Positions 21,658 to 33,366 of a stretch of 64,000 nucleotides of DNA are shown one piece after another. The notes below the pieces were generated by a model. It had not been told where the DNA came from. It ran no database searches and saw nothing but the letters and a program-made list of their open reading frames with translations. The position numbers were made by a program, and so were the translations under genes. Source of the DNA: Perilla frutescens (Eukaryota; Streptophyta; Magnoliopsida; Lamiales; Lamiaceae); the NCBI GenBank assembly GCA_026008535.1, contig BRKX01000007.1, positions 3,929,001 to 3,993,000 on the forward strand. The letters are read 5' to 3'. Numbering within the stretch: the first letter of the stretch is position 1; the number at the start of each line of letters is the position of its first letter.

Positions 21658-24313
21658 ATGAAGACCTCTTTCTTGTATTTGGTTTCCATGTTCTTGATAT
21701 CAAATATCGTTACAATCAGCTCCTCCACAACAAATTGGACTCCAGAGACTGATGAAAACGCACTACTCGCCTTCAAAAACACCATCACTTCAGACCCAAA
21801 CTGTGTTCTGAGCAGCAACTGGTCCGCTAACACTTCCATCTGTAACTGGACCGGCGTCTCGTGCAGCCTCCAAAACCACCGGGTCACGGCCCTCAATCTC
21901 TCGGGTTTGGAGCTCGTCGGAACCATTGCTCCACATCTTGGAAACTTAACGTTTCTTCAATATTTCGACATCAGTTCCAACAATTTCACAGGGTCCATAC
22001 CCTCTGAGCTCTCCAAATTGCATCATTTAAATCTGATAAACGTGGGGTTTAACAACCTCATTGGAGAAATACCATCATGGCTCGGAGCCTTATCTCAGCT
22101 TCAACACATTCATCTGAATAACAACAGCTTCTCGGGAAGAATCCCGCTTCCTCTGTTCAACATTTCACGGCTGCAGACTTTGGACTTGGGCTACAATCTT
22201 CTTGACGGAAATGTTCCGGAGCAGATTGCCGATTTGTATTCGCTCGAGACTCTAACCCTAGTGGGAAACGGGTTCACGGGAGGTATTCCGAGTGGTATCT
22301 TCACCAACATGTCTTCATTGGTAGAAATTAATATGAGATATAACAAGCTATCAGGCGAGCTCCCAACTGACATGTGTGGTAATACTCCGGAACTCCGGAG
22401 AATCTATCTCGCCGGAAATCAACTTTCCGGCCAAATTCCGGCTAGCTTGTACAAGTGCAGAAAGCTGGAGGACCTGCGGTTGCACAAGAACCAATTCAGT
22501 GGGAAGATACCAAGTGAAATCGGGAATCTCACCATGCTTAGGATTTTAGTTCTACACTCGAACCTTCTAGAAGGTGTGATCTCATCTTAATTACTTGTGT
22601 TCACATATGTATATAATTGAATAATTCAATGACTGCATTTAGATGATTATATTCTTGGAGTTATATATGATTTATGTTTTGGAAAGTTGTACGTAACAGG
22701 AGATATTCCGTCATCTATCTTCAACATTTCTTTGTTGGAATCTGTGGACCTCTACAAGAACCGTCTGTCTGGATCTATCCCCATTATCAATAATTCACCC
22801 AAGCTTACAAAATTGATAGTTACCGACAACAACTTGACAGGTAGTTTAGTTACCAAGTATTTGATATATAGTATGATAAAAAATTTCAAACTGTAATTAA
22901 ATTGGTTTCTATATCTTGTCGTTATACATTCTGGAAGTCTTCTTTTGGTTCACTATTTTGTACTTCCTCCTCCTCAATTATATAGTCACGTATATTAAAA
23001 ATATTTATGAAAACAAAATACAAAAGCTAAACTTCCAACATTATTCATATTTAAGATTTATAACTTCAAAAAAATTAAGTGGTTAATTAGCTTTTAATTC
23101 CTAAAATCTAATAGGGCTGCATGTATGTGTACATTCTTATCATGGAAAGTAATATTAAATATAGTAATAGGAGTATATAATTGGGACACTCCAAAATAAT
23201 TATAGAGACTATATGATTGTGATAGAGGGAGTATTGATTATATAGCTGTGATAAAGTAATTGTGCAAATGTTGGAAACTACCCACTTAAAATTTTAAAAA
23301 CTATTTTTTCCAACTTTTTAAAGTTCTTGTTTTGCCATACTTAGCAAAATATTCCTTTATTAATATTTTTAAATAAAAAAAAAATTACGCTCTCTCCTGA
23401 CCCCACCCACCCACAAAAAATTATTTCTCTCTCTCTCTCTCTCTCTCCGTGAACCCGTCGGCCACTTTCTGCAAATTTTGAAAACTGAAAAATCAGGCAC
23501 ACTCATGAATTCCCAAGCCGTCGTCCACTTGTACAAATTGAAGAGAAGAAATCAAAATTTCTCCACAAACCCAACCAACTCGCCGACCTTTGCAAACTAA
23601 AATATATCCCCAAATCTCATCGAACTCACGAGAAAGATGGGTTAATGTAAATGTTGAATTCGCCATCAAAATGTTGAATTAAAATATTTGAGCCAACTTT
23701 GTTTTTAAACAATTCAGCTTCTAAAAAATTGAAATGGAAATGGAAAATCTATTTTAAGTTCCTCAAATTAATTTTACTTTTTTCTTGGAAATAGACGCGC
23801 ATTTCATTCATGAAAAATAGTATTAACTAAAATCTTAAATTAGTATTTTCCACAAACTAGAGACTTAATTTCTTTTGCTATTTTAGATGTCATCACATGC
23901 TCTTTTACTTGTATATTTGAATATATAATGTATGTGTATATAACAGCCGTTCGTTTTGTATCATTGTGGAATTTAGGTCACATACCAAAGCAAATTGGGA
24001 ACCTTACTGCCCTGAAAATGTTAGGTCTTGCTGTTAATAAGTTGACAGGTACGTCTTTTGTGCAGAATTCGCTAGGCGCTAGTAGGGTGGCCGGAAGGGG
24101 CCTAGCGCCTAGTCTGTCTAAGCAGGGCCTAGATGGAATCTAAGTGGAACATATACTTTTTTTATATATAATTTATTTTAACTAATTTTTAATTTTTCAT
24201 TGTCTAAATATTCATTTTTAAGCACATATATGAGCATTAAAAATATAATATTTCATTAACAAAGATAAGAGACGATAAGAAAATTATACTATCATAGTAA
24301 CTAATAGACATAT

Positions 24314-24357
<44 letters not shown>

Positions 24358-27284
24358 CGAGTTCAAGTTCAAATTTTAAATAAACGAGTAGAGCCCGAGC
24401 CGAGCTCGAGTTTGGGTTCGAATTTTAAATAATCTAGTCGAGTCCGAGCCGAACTCGAGTTCGGACTTGACTTTAAATAATCGAGCCGAGCCCGAGTTGA
24501 GCTAAATTTTTTCCTATCGAGCCAAGCTCGAGCCCGAGTTAAAAGCTCATGTCGAGCTCGAGCTCGAGCCCACGAATATCTAAACGAGCTGAGCTCGAGA
24601 ATAAGAGATATTAGCAACACTCGATTTGGCTCGATTATACTGATAAAGTATGCGTTTCAATAAAGATTTGCTCAATTGCTCTAAACAATTTTATTAAGGT
24701 TCTAAATAATTATTAATTCGTCATTAAAATTTGACCCTGATCCCCGATCGTAGTAAAATTTGTTACTAAAGTTGAGTTTTACTTGTTGGTAGGTGAATTA
24801 CCGGAAGAGCTTGGTAATCTGGCATACCTTGAGGTTCTTGATGCGTCTTTGAATGATTTCTTGAATGGTTCTATCCCATCTTCCCTATTCAATCTATCAA
24901 CATTGAAACTATTAGGTCTTCAAACAAATCAGTTTTCCGGTAGTCTCCCTACAAACATGGGACTCTCACTTTTCAATCTCGAAAAACTTTATTTACATTC
25001 TAACAGATTCAGCGGAGAAATTCCAAGCTCTATCAGCAATGCCTCTAAGCTTACTGTTCTGGAATTACAAAATAATTCATTTAGTGGCTCCATTCCCGAC
25101 TTTGGTGATCTAAGGTTCCTACAAGTTCTTCGACTCTGGGAAAATAATTTGACGGAAATGAGATTTCTCTCTTCATTAACTAACTGTCGAGATTTGAAGG
25201 AGTTGGTAATATCAGACAATCCGCTGATGAATGGTTTTGTCCTCCCTGCTGTGGTCGGTAATTTATCTTCCTCTCTCGTCAGTTTTGTAGCGTCTAACTG
25301 CCGCATTCAAGGAGTTATTCCTTCTGGATTTGGAAATTTAAGCAGTTTGCAAACTCTGGATTTGTCCGAGAATCAACTCGAAGAATTCATCCCGACAACA
25401 CTTGGAAAATTGAAGCAACTCGGAAATTTACTTCTTCTTGATAACAAACTCCGAGGAGATATCCCTCGTGATCTTTGCCTATTGAGGAAGTTGGTGAACT
25501 TGTACCTGAGTGGTAATATGCTGACTGGTTCAATACCTGAGTGTTTGGGAAAAGTTGAATCCCTAAGAGAAGTCTCATTTGCCTCAAACAAGTTGAATTC
25601 CAAACTTCCTTCTGACTTCTTAAATCTTTCTGACCTCATATATCTGAACTTGTCATCAAACTATTTGAATGGCCAAGTTCCATATCAGGTCGGATATTTG
25701 AAGGCTATCAACAAGCTAGACTTATCCTTTAACAACTTTTCAGGATATATTCCCAACTCATTTCCCAGTTGCAAGTCGTTGGAGTTTCTATTTTTATCGA
25801 ACAATATGTTTAGTGGATCTATCCCAGAATCATTGGGGGAGGTGCCTTTGAGGAAATTGGATCTATCCAATAATCATCTTTCTGGTTTGATACCCAACTC
25901 ATTGGAAAAGCTATCTCTTGAGAGTTTTAACGCGTCTTACAACCAATTGGAAGGGGAGATTCCAGACGAGGGTTGTTTTGCTAACTTTAGTGCTCAGTCA
26001 TTTCTTAACAACTCCGATCTTTGCGGCCCAGAAAGATTTCAAGTGCCATCTTGCATAAGAAATCATCGAAGATCTACATTCAAAGGTGTTGCCCTAATTA
26101 TGAAATATGTTGTTCTGCCTTTCATTGCAGTTATGTTTCTGGTGGTTGGCATACTTATCCTCATAAGGAAATGCAGACACAGCTCACCCAAAAATAAACT
26201 ACCTACATCAAATGATTCATCATCAGTAGGTGACGGTCGTTGGAAAATAATTTCAGAGAGAGAAATCGAGAAGGGAACCAATTCTTTTAGTGAAATAAAC
26301 CTTCTTGGAAAAGGAGGCATTGGTTCAGTATACAAAGCAACACTTGCAGATGGGACAGACGTTGCAGTGAAAGTCTTCAACTTGGAACTAGAAGGAGCAA
26401 CCAAGAGCTTTGACACTGAAAGTCGAATACTGAGCACTATTCGACACAGAAACTTAGTCAAGATACTCGGCTGTTGCAGTAACAACGAATTCAAAGCCTT
26501 GATTCTTACATACATGCCGAATGGAAGCTTGGAAAAATGGTTACATTCTGATAAATTTTGTGTGGATCTGGGGCAAAGAGTGAGAATAGCGATAGATGTT
26601 GCATCGGCCTTGGAATATCTTCATCACGGTAACACATTCCCTGTTGTTCACTGCGATATAAAGCCAAGCAATGTGTTGCTCGATGCAGATATGACTGCTC
26701 ATGTTGGCGATTTTGGTATTTCCAAGCTCGTTAATGATGGTGAGGCCGCAGTTCATACTAAAAATATGGCAACTATCGGTTATGCAGCACCAGGTGATGT
26801 ATTTTCAGAATCTTATAAAATTTCACTATCTATAATTAACTTTCTTTACTTTGTTATGAACCGTATATAATTAAATAGTCCATTTATTTTATTATAATGA
26901 TCAACATGATTAGAGTTTGGATCAGAAGGAAAAGTATCCACAAATGGAGATGTATACAGTTATGGGATATTGTTGTTGGAGATTTTTACTAGTAAGAAGC
27001 CAACAGACGATATGTTCAGCGCGGAAATGAGCATAAAGGAGTGGGTGGGTAAAGCAGCATTGCAAGAAAATGGGATAAGTGAAGTTGTGGCGCCAGGTTT
27101 GCTATCAAGAGAAGATATACGTTTCTCAGTAAAGTTGCAAGGTGTCAAGTCTATTTTTGACTTGGCAATGAAATGTTTAGCCTTTTCACCGGAGAAACGA
27201 ATTAACATGATGCAAGTGGTAGCTTCTCTACAGAAGATCAAAGCCAATGTTACAATGGAAGAGATCCACAAGAAGCATATATAG
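21658..27284 (+). CDS. LRR-XII receptor-like serine/threonine kinase (five exons)
   Basis: Predicted surface immune receptor of the LRR-XII group (FLS2/EFR/Xa21 relatives; closest in style to At3g47570-type proteins). Exons proposed from GT-AG sites and frame: 21658-22573, 22700-22840, 23977-24048, 24793-26793, 26914-27284; 3501 bp, 1166 aa, all introns phase 1. Signal peptide about 1-23; LRRNT with CNWTGVSC; about 24 LRRs of the LxxNxLxGxIP type to about 780; transmembrane helix about 808-831; kinase about 872-1150 with GKGGIGSV, VAVK, HCDIKPSN (non-RD, as usual in this group), DFG and APEFG, the last restored across intron 4. Exon 3 encodes exactly one 24-residue LRR. Catalytic residues are intact, so it is probably functional. 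Ligand unknown. Exon borders need transcript support. Confidence 0.9.
22963..23231. mobile_element. Stowaway-like MITE in intron 2 of the receptor kinase
   Basis: 269 bp flanked by TA (22961-22962, 23232-23233). Inner ends CTTCCTCCTCC and GATAGAGGGAG are inverted matches to the Stowaway (Tc1/Mariner) CTCCCTCCGTCC terminus; the next bases (attatatagtc / gactatatgat) also pair. Confidence 0.75.
23424..23447 (+). repeat. CT microsatellite in intron 2
   Basis: A run of CT dinucleotides in the middle of intron 2, followed by a CCCACCC-style C-rich patch nearby. No function inferred. Confidence 0.6.
24310..24353. repeat. (TA)n microsatellite in intron 3
   Basis: Long TA run immediately before the TCGAG-rich repeat in intron 3; such runs are common transposon landing sites. 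Confidence 0.85.
24357..24625. repeat. TCGAG-rich dispersed repeat, copy 2 (intron 3)
   Basis: Dense TCGAG, GAGCTC and CCGAG words ('gagcccgagccgagctcgag', 'gtcgagctcgagctcgagcc') built on a ~55-bp period that includes 'aattttaaataa'. Related to the block at 14420-14835. It sits wholly in intron 3, 168 bp before the exon 4 acceptor. Confidence 0.65.
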
Positions 27285-27438
27285 CAGCTGGTGATGGATT
27301 GGATGATACAGTGATGAATAATTAATGGAATAGTTGGGATGTTTATAATATATCATGTGATCACCTTCGAATGTTTTTTCACTTGCCAACTGACCACCTA
27401 CTTTTATGTCACTTGGCAACAAAACATTGATATTTTTA

Positions 27439-27442
<4 letters not shown>

Positions 27443-27487
<45 letters not shown>
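27443..27487. repeat. (TA)n microsatellite downstream of the receptor kinase
   Basis: TA run about 160 bp after the stop codon, near the probable 3' end of the transcript and 144 bp before element E. Confidence 0.85.
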
Positions 27488-27489
<2 letters not shown>

Positions 27490-27630
27490 TGAATCCTGCT
27501 TGAGCTCACAACAGCTCACAACGGGAACGGGTTTTTTAACTTTTTTCCGTTTGATATGCTTATTTCAAGAAGCTTAAGGGATGAATTTGTCTTCTTAAAT
27601 AAATTTCGATATATAGTAGCTAATTCAACA

Positions 27631-29381
27631 TGTTTACTAATGCTCTATTTATTATGCAATTAACTGCAACTAACACAGGTCAATGCAATATAGTAAGTGA
27701 ATCGAGTATCATATCCACAAGCACTATAAATTCGACCACACTGAATACTAAGCTAACAGCTTTCTATTATCCAGGTTACCTATTTCTTTGTGTTGAATTA
27801 ATACTAGACAAAAAATTCAAAATGAAACTAGAATAAATAATTAAGAACAGATGAACACAATTAAACCAAACTAAATTAATTCAATAAAATCTAACAGTTA
27901 ATGAAATATTAATCCTAGGCAAGAATTTAAATTAAACCAAATGATCAATTAATAAATAGACGGAAACGAATTCAGCAATCTAAATTACATAGAAAAATCA
28001 AACAATCAATTAAAAGATTAATCCTAGGGAATGCATGCACATGTATCCGTTATGTACTAATTTAATTCTAACAATTCCCAATTTTAATCTGATTATTGGT
28101 AGAGGATCAAAAATGTTGCTACCTATCCCCGTCAGGTCTCAAGGTAGGCGTGGATTAGCAAATTAACTATCACTTTTATCTCTAGATTAATTGTTAACTC
28201 CCAAAAGATCAACAAATTTAAAACCTCCTACAGATTCCACCGAACGTGTATCAAATCATTCAATTTAATCCCACTAATTAATTATCTCCGCCAGGACTCA
28301 AATTAATTAGCTAGCATACAATGACTATGGCCTTAATCATGCATGAGAAATCTAAACTTGAATATTTGAACACAATAATCAGAGGGGAAAAGTAACAGAA
28401 TTAAAATCAATTCATAATTTCAACATGCTTGCAAATCCTAGAATTAATACGAGTCTAGCCGCTCATAGTAAAACTACAATCCAACACTATATAAACTACA
28501 AAAGTCATAATGAATTCAAACTATAAAAATAAAACACTTATGCCGATTGGTTGAATCTTCACTTGTTGCAATTCTCCATCTTCTTTGCTCTTCTTTCTCA
28601 AATATGGGGTAAAAAGTGTATATCTATAATTTGAGGTGTCTTCCCCTCCTTTCTCTCATCTCTATTTATAGAGCCAAAGATGATGGTAAGTGAGTTTGTT
28701 GTAGGTGAAAGATGGTAGTGAGTTGGTTGTAGGTGAAAGAAGGTAGATGAGTTGGTTGTAGATGAAAGATGGTAGATGAGTTCTTTTTCTTCCCTCTTTT
28801 CCCTACTTTCCTTACATAGATTGTAGTAGGTGGTAGTGGAATGATGATAAGTGAGTTGTAGGTGAAAGTGTGTCAATTTCGTCCAAATTAACTAAATCCA
28901 TATATACTAGGTATCGGAAACCTGACCCAAAAGGTGAGTTTGTGGGTCGAAAACGCATTCGGAGTGCAAATATTGGTGAATCCGCCAACCGGAGGCCTGC
29001 ACCCGCTGATCGGTGGATAGATAGGTGGATCTCTCTGGATGGTTCCACCGATCGGCGGATATTCCTGCAGCTCGGCAGATTTCCCGGTAGCTTTGACCCC
29101 CTTCCACTGTTCTGCTTTGTTCTCGCCCGTTTCTTGACCGATTGACCCGATTCAAGTTGCAGAATGACCCCAACTAGATTCTCTATCTTTCTCGCTTATC
29201 TCCCAACTAAATTGGATCTTGTAAGTGTCCTATGTTTTAGCTCAAACTTCAACAAAAATAGCAAAATATGAAAGTGCACGAGAAAAATCGAAACAACAAT
29301 CAAACACTAACTAAAACACACATTAATTTTCAAATATCATCCAAACAACCACACAAATGCATGCAAAAGCCATGTTTATCA
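27631..29381 (-). repeat. 3' LTR of element E
   Basis: Minus-strand start TGATAAACATGG directly follows a polypurine tract (caagtttggaggat); the other edge is tgtttacta at 27631. A GC-rich patch (about 28920-29150) lies +230 to +460 from the LTR start. A TATA box CTCTATAAATAGA (28673-28661, minus) follows it. The possible target duplication caaca (27626-27630) has no partner because the element is broken. Confidence 0.75.
28661..28673 (-). promoter_or_regulatory. LTR promoter TATA box, element E
   Basis: Minus strand CTCTATAAATAGA inside the LTR, about 710 bp from its start and downstream of its GC-rich patch; this fits the U3/R boundary of an LTR promoter. Confidence 0.55.
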
Positions 29382-30848
29382 ATCCTCCAAACTTGAACCA
29401 TTGTTCATCCTCGAACAATGAGGAGAACACTAAGAAAATATAAACATGGAATGGCACAGTAAACTCGATCATCAATGTCTCACGAACAAAACCAAATATA
29501 TTTTCAAGTACAAATCTAACTCCTATAACTCATAAAATCATATACACAATCAATCTCAATAGACCTAAACATGAACCTCACCGATAATTGTATCACTCAT
29601 ATCTCAAGAGTGTAAGATGTACTCTCATCGAATCAAATACAATGCAAAAGTATCAACCATAAACCTACCAATTGCCTAACTCATTTATACTAGAACATGT
29701 AAGAATTAAGATCAAGAAGGTCATTGATTTAGGATGTAATCTAGGGACATTGGTTAAGGTTAAGAAATTTTGGCTAAGTGACTCAAAAGCAACTTCAAAC
29801 CACTCACACTTTTCTCATTTAAACCTGAGTATGGATACAAAAATCCATCTTCTAACTTCCCCAATTCATCCAATCATCTCCAAAATCTCTTGATTTCCAT
29901 GTACTTTGTACACACTTTATCATTCTCTTATGCTCTGCAAAATTCAAATAATTAAGCCAACAAATGATAAAAATTCTCAATTGCCATCTATTTAAGTTTG
30001 GCTTAGCTTCATTCTTTTTTCTTTTTTTTTTCAAGCTTATGAGAATGAGAAAACATTTAAGCACCAAATCATATACATTCTTCCACCCAAATCATCACTA
30101 CTTATCAACATATATACCCTTATTCACCATCTAAATCTCCTATCATCCAAGTTTATGAACAAAAGGCAATTATGGCTCAAAATTGGCTAGCAAAGGTCTT
30201 TTTTTTTCTGGGTTAGTGTTTAGGAAAATCATGTGGCTAAGAACAGATGGCCTTAAATCATATCTAAATCATTTACATGCTCAAACAACTCGATCAGAAA
30301 CCATGGCAAGTTCTAGAGATACAAATGTATGTATGACAAACACTCATCAAAGAACGAACTGTGCAATGATACAATAGTTTAAAGCTCAAGACCTCACAGG
30401 ATTATTCATGCTTCAATCTACTTCAATCAGAAGTGCACATAGACACATACAACTTATAAGAAGTCGAATTCATTCAAGTTTTCACAAACAAGATCATTTT
30501 TCATCATTGACATCTCACGAGTTCATAAGACACGACTCTATAAACAAATAAACATAAAAAAAAAACACAGACACTAAGAAATAAAAAAAAACACATGCCA
30601 AACATATCATATCTATCCCCCTCCCCCAAACTTATTCAACTGCAAAGAGAATAAGTTTGGAGAGAACTAAACATCAGATATGTTTGGAACAAACTCACCG
30701 CGTACTAAAATGAAAGAAAGGGTTTTGAAAATGGCTTTGCAGTTTCTCAACTTGTCTTTGTGATCCAAAACTCCTTTCTACATGTTAGAACACTAAAACA
30801 AGACACAAAATAAAAGAAAATAAAAATAACTAAAATAAGAAAAATGAT
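29382..30848 (-). other. Non-coding 3' region of element E
   Basis: AT-rich 3' region between the coding end and the LTR, with an internal polypurine-like tract (aataagtttgggggag on minus, about 30640-30622). Similar 3' regions occur in elements B and C. No reading frame of note. Confidence 0.6.
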
Positions 30849-30880
30849 GGGTTACCTCCCATCCAGTGCTTTAGTTAACG
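30849..30880 (-). other. Conserved post-coding hairpin motif, element E
   Basis: Minus strand contains cgttaact...tgggaggtaaccca. TGGG and CCCA pair around a 6-base loop (aggtaa). The same layout follows the coding regions of B (45121-45154) and C (56031-56000). Confidence 0.65.
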
Positions 30881-30906
30881 TTTATAGCTAGACAATCCCT
30901 TAACAC

Positions 30907-31710
30907 TCAATGCGGTCTAAAGCAACACTCCAACCAACAAAATGATCGTCCCTTTTTAGGAATGTTGTCCACTACCATTGCTTGCTTTGCATGCACAACT
31001 TCAACTAGCATGGCTCCTTTCACATTCTTCTTTTGAAAGACCCGAAATTTTACTCTCTTCTTGAGAGCCGGAGCTGCAGAAAATCCCCCATCATCTTGTA
31101 AAACCATGCACACCTCAAATTGCTACACATTTTTAGCTTTAGGAACATGTAGTTGAGGTGCCTCTATCACAGGCTTTTCATCTAGCTCATCATCCATACC
31201 ATCCATAAAGCTGTCAGCCAAGCTTACATCATCATACTGTGGGGCTTTCTTTGGTGGAGGATTTCGAAATATGACTCTTTCTCTATCAACTCCTAGAGTC
31301 ATCACACCTCTCTTCATGTCTAGCTTAGCATCACAAGTGGCAAGAAACGGTCTCTCCAAGATTAAAGGCATCTCAGGGTCTTCGGGCATATCTAACATAA
31401 CAAAGTCAGCAGGAAATATCAAATTATCTACCTTGACAAGCACATCTTGAATGATTCCTCGTGGCTTGGTACAAGATCTATCAGCAAGCTGGATTTTCAT
31501 CTCCACCTCCTTCAAATCCCCTAATTTCAGCTTCTTGTAGACATTGAAGGGCATCAAATTTATGCTAGCTCCATAATCGCATAGCACTCTCTCAAAATAT
31601 GATCTCCCAATCTTCACAAGAGTGAAGCTGCCCGGATTCTTTATCTTCAATAGTAATTTCTTTTGCAGCCAAACACTACAGTCTTCCACTAAGTTCACTG
31701 ATAAGTCCAT
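30907..31710 (-). pseudogene. Athila-like aspartic protease region (element E)
   Basis: A frame from about 31710 to a stop at 31123 carries the retropepsin-like signature LCDYGASINLMP (usual D-[ST/L]-G-A-S; here the residue after Asp is Tyr), then LVKVDNLIFPADFVMLDM and PLILERPFLAT, matching the proteases of B, C and D. A second frame (31113-30907) continues as a basic linker. The hairpin motif follows directly, where RT should begin. The 5' end is cut at the D junction. Not functional alone. Confidence 0.8.
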
Positions 31711-33295
31711 TTATTTCATATTTTTATGGGCATTTTATCCTCTATAAATATCATTTTTAGTGTGTTTTGAGTCAAAAAGAACCAGGTTGCGGTAAAAGGG
31801 CATTCCAAGAGTTGAGTCTGGCGGAAGGGGCATTTTATGCCCAAATATTCATGTTTATCTCGCACATATGTTCATCAGAGGCACAAGGGACTTCTCCAGT
31901 ATCCATCCCACATTCGATCAGTGAAGTGGGCATATCAGATATGGATGGAACTGACAGATGATGCCGTGCCCACAGTACTCACACAGACTCGACCACAGGT
32001 CAGAATGAGCATTCCCGTGAAATTCAGAAATCAGTTGAAGGAGAGCTCGTAGAAGATAGCTACATATCTGAAAGAGAGTTGGAGCTAAGCTGGACTCTTA
32101 GAAGGCACTGCAACAAAGACATAAGCTCAGATGAAGAGATAAGCTCAATCGAAGGAGATAAGAGCAATCCCTAAAAAATAGGGATTTGATAAAGCTGAAG
32201 CTTATCCAATCAAGATCAGAGAGGGCACGTCGTTCCGGTATTTCAGTAGAAGACCCCCGCTTGTGGGAGAAATTCCACTCAGAAATGTAGTTATTTAAAC
32301 AACTTTAATCTTTGGAAAAACAATCTTTCGATAATCAGAAACATTTTTACATTTTTACATTCTGTATTTTCATTTCTAGTACGCTGCTTAGGTAGCCAAA
32401 ATAATCTGAAGTGTCTTAAACCTTCGGGACTTAGGTTATATTCATATTTCTCAACGTTGGAGTTGAGTTTTTGCTAAATTAATTCAGTAAGTTCTTATTT
32501 ATTTTGATGTCTTTAAATTCTGCAGTTTTAATTATGTCTAGCCTTCTCGGCTAGATCTTGAATTCTGGCATTTGAATGATGAAATTGGTTTGAGCATAAA
32601 TCTGGACTCGTGAGGCCAAAATGGGCATAGTAATGCATGATTATTTTCCGTTAATTCTTGAGCCTTGTTCCACGTAAGTGTGTGTCTAAAATGCCCAATG
32701 TGGCTGATCATTCGTTAGGTAAAGAGGGCACACCACTATTAATTGAAATGGTGAATCGTGACTGTGTGTCGGTTCATATAGTAATAAGGGAATTAATGAG
32801 GTGATGTGGACACAAGAGGAATCAGTTGAACACAACAGATCTGGGTCCGTCTAAGGTACACTGCTGCTTATTTGCTTATATCTCTTAGAGGAATCGGGAG
32901 GTGGGTAACTGGTTAGGGGTTTAATCGAAGAGGAATCACTTTTAAATCTAAAATGAAAGGATAGATGAAGAGACGCAGAGAGAAATCCGGTCACCATAAC
33001 TAGATGACCTATCATGTATGAAAATTGGTGTGACCATGATCGAGTTGTTTTATGTTTAAATCAAATTCTAATTCAAATGCCAGAACCTTTTGTTATTTGA
33101 TATTTTCTTTAGTTTCTTTCGCAGATTTAAATTCAGTATAGTGACAACACCAAAACCCCCTTTTGTGATTGGTTACTTGAAGATAGAATCGCAACAGCTC
33201 TCTGTGGGATCAACCTGTACTCATTAGCTAGCTACGCTCGCTGTGGGCACATGAGTTTACAAATATATTTTTGAGCGCGAAATGACCGCGCGTCA
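31699..33295 (+). repeat. 5' LTR of element D
   Basis: Starts TGATAAGTCCATT after ttcac and ends GCGCGTCA just before aaatttgtgccgttg. It contains 'gggcat' repeatedly, a word also scattered through the D coding region. Confidence 0.75.
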
Positions 33296-33300
33296 AAATT

Positions 33301-33318
33301 TGTGCCGTTGTCGGGAAG
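33301..33318 (+). other. Primer-binding-like site, element D
   Basis: TGTGCCGTTGTCGGGAAG aligns with the TGGCGCCGTTGCCGGGGA site of related elements with several substitutions, just inside the LTR end. Confidence 0.65.
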
Positions 33319-33366
33319 CTGGTTTCTAGTGATTTTATCTTCCACAGTTGGTGAGCCTGGAAGTTG

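Larger units (their letters stand above)
27631..31698 (-). mobile_element. Element E: Athila-like element with gag-end/protease only, 5'-truncated
   Basis: On the minus strand: protease region (31710-31123), a post-coding hairpin motif (30880-30849), a non-coding 3' region with internal polypurine tracts, a polypurine tract (29395-29382) and a 3' LTR (29381-27631, 1752 bp, TGATAAACATGG...ACA). The 5' half is cut off at 31699 by the LTR of element D. RT, RNase H and integrase are absent between protease and the hairpin. Confidence 0.75.

Noticed and set aside
28812..29173. Overlapping open frames on both strands
   Set aside because: Caused by the GC-rich patch in the element E LTR, which is poor in stop codons.
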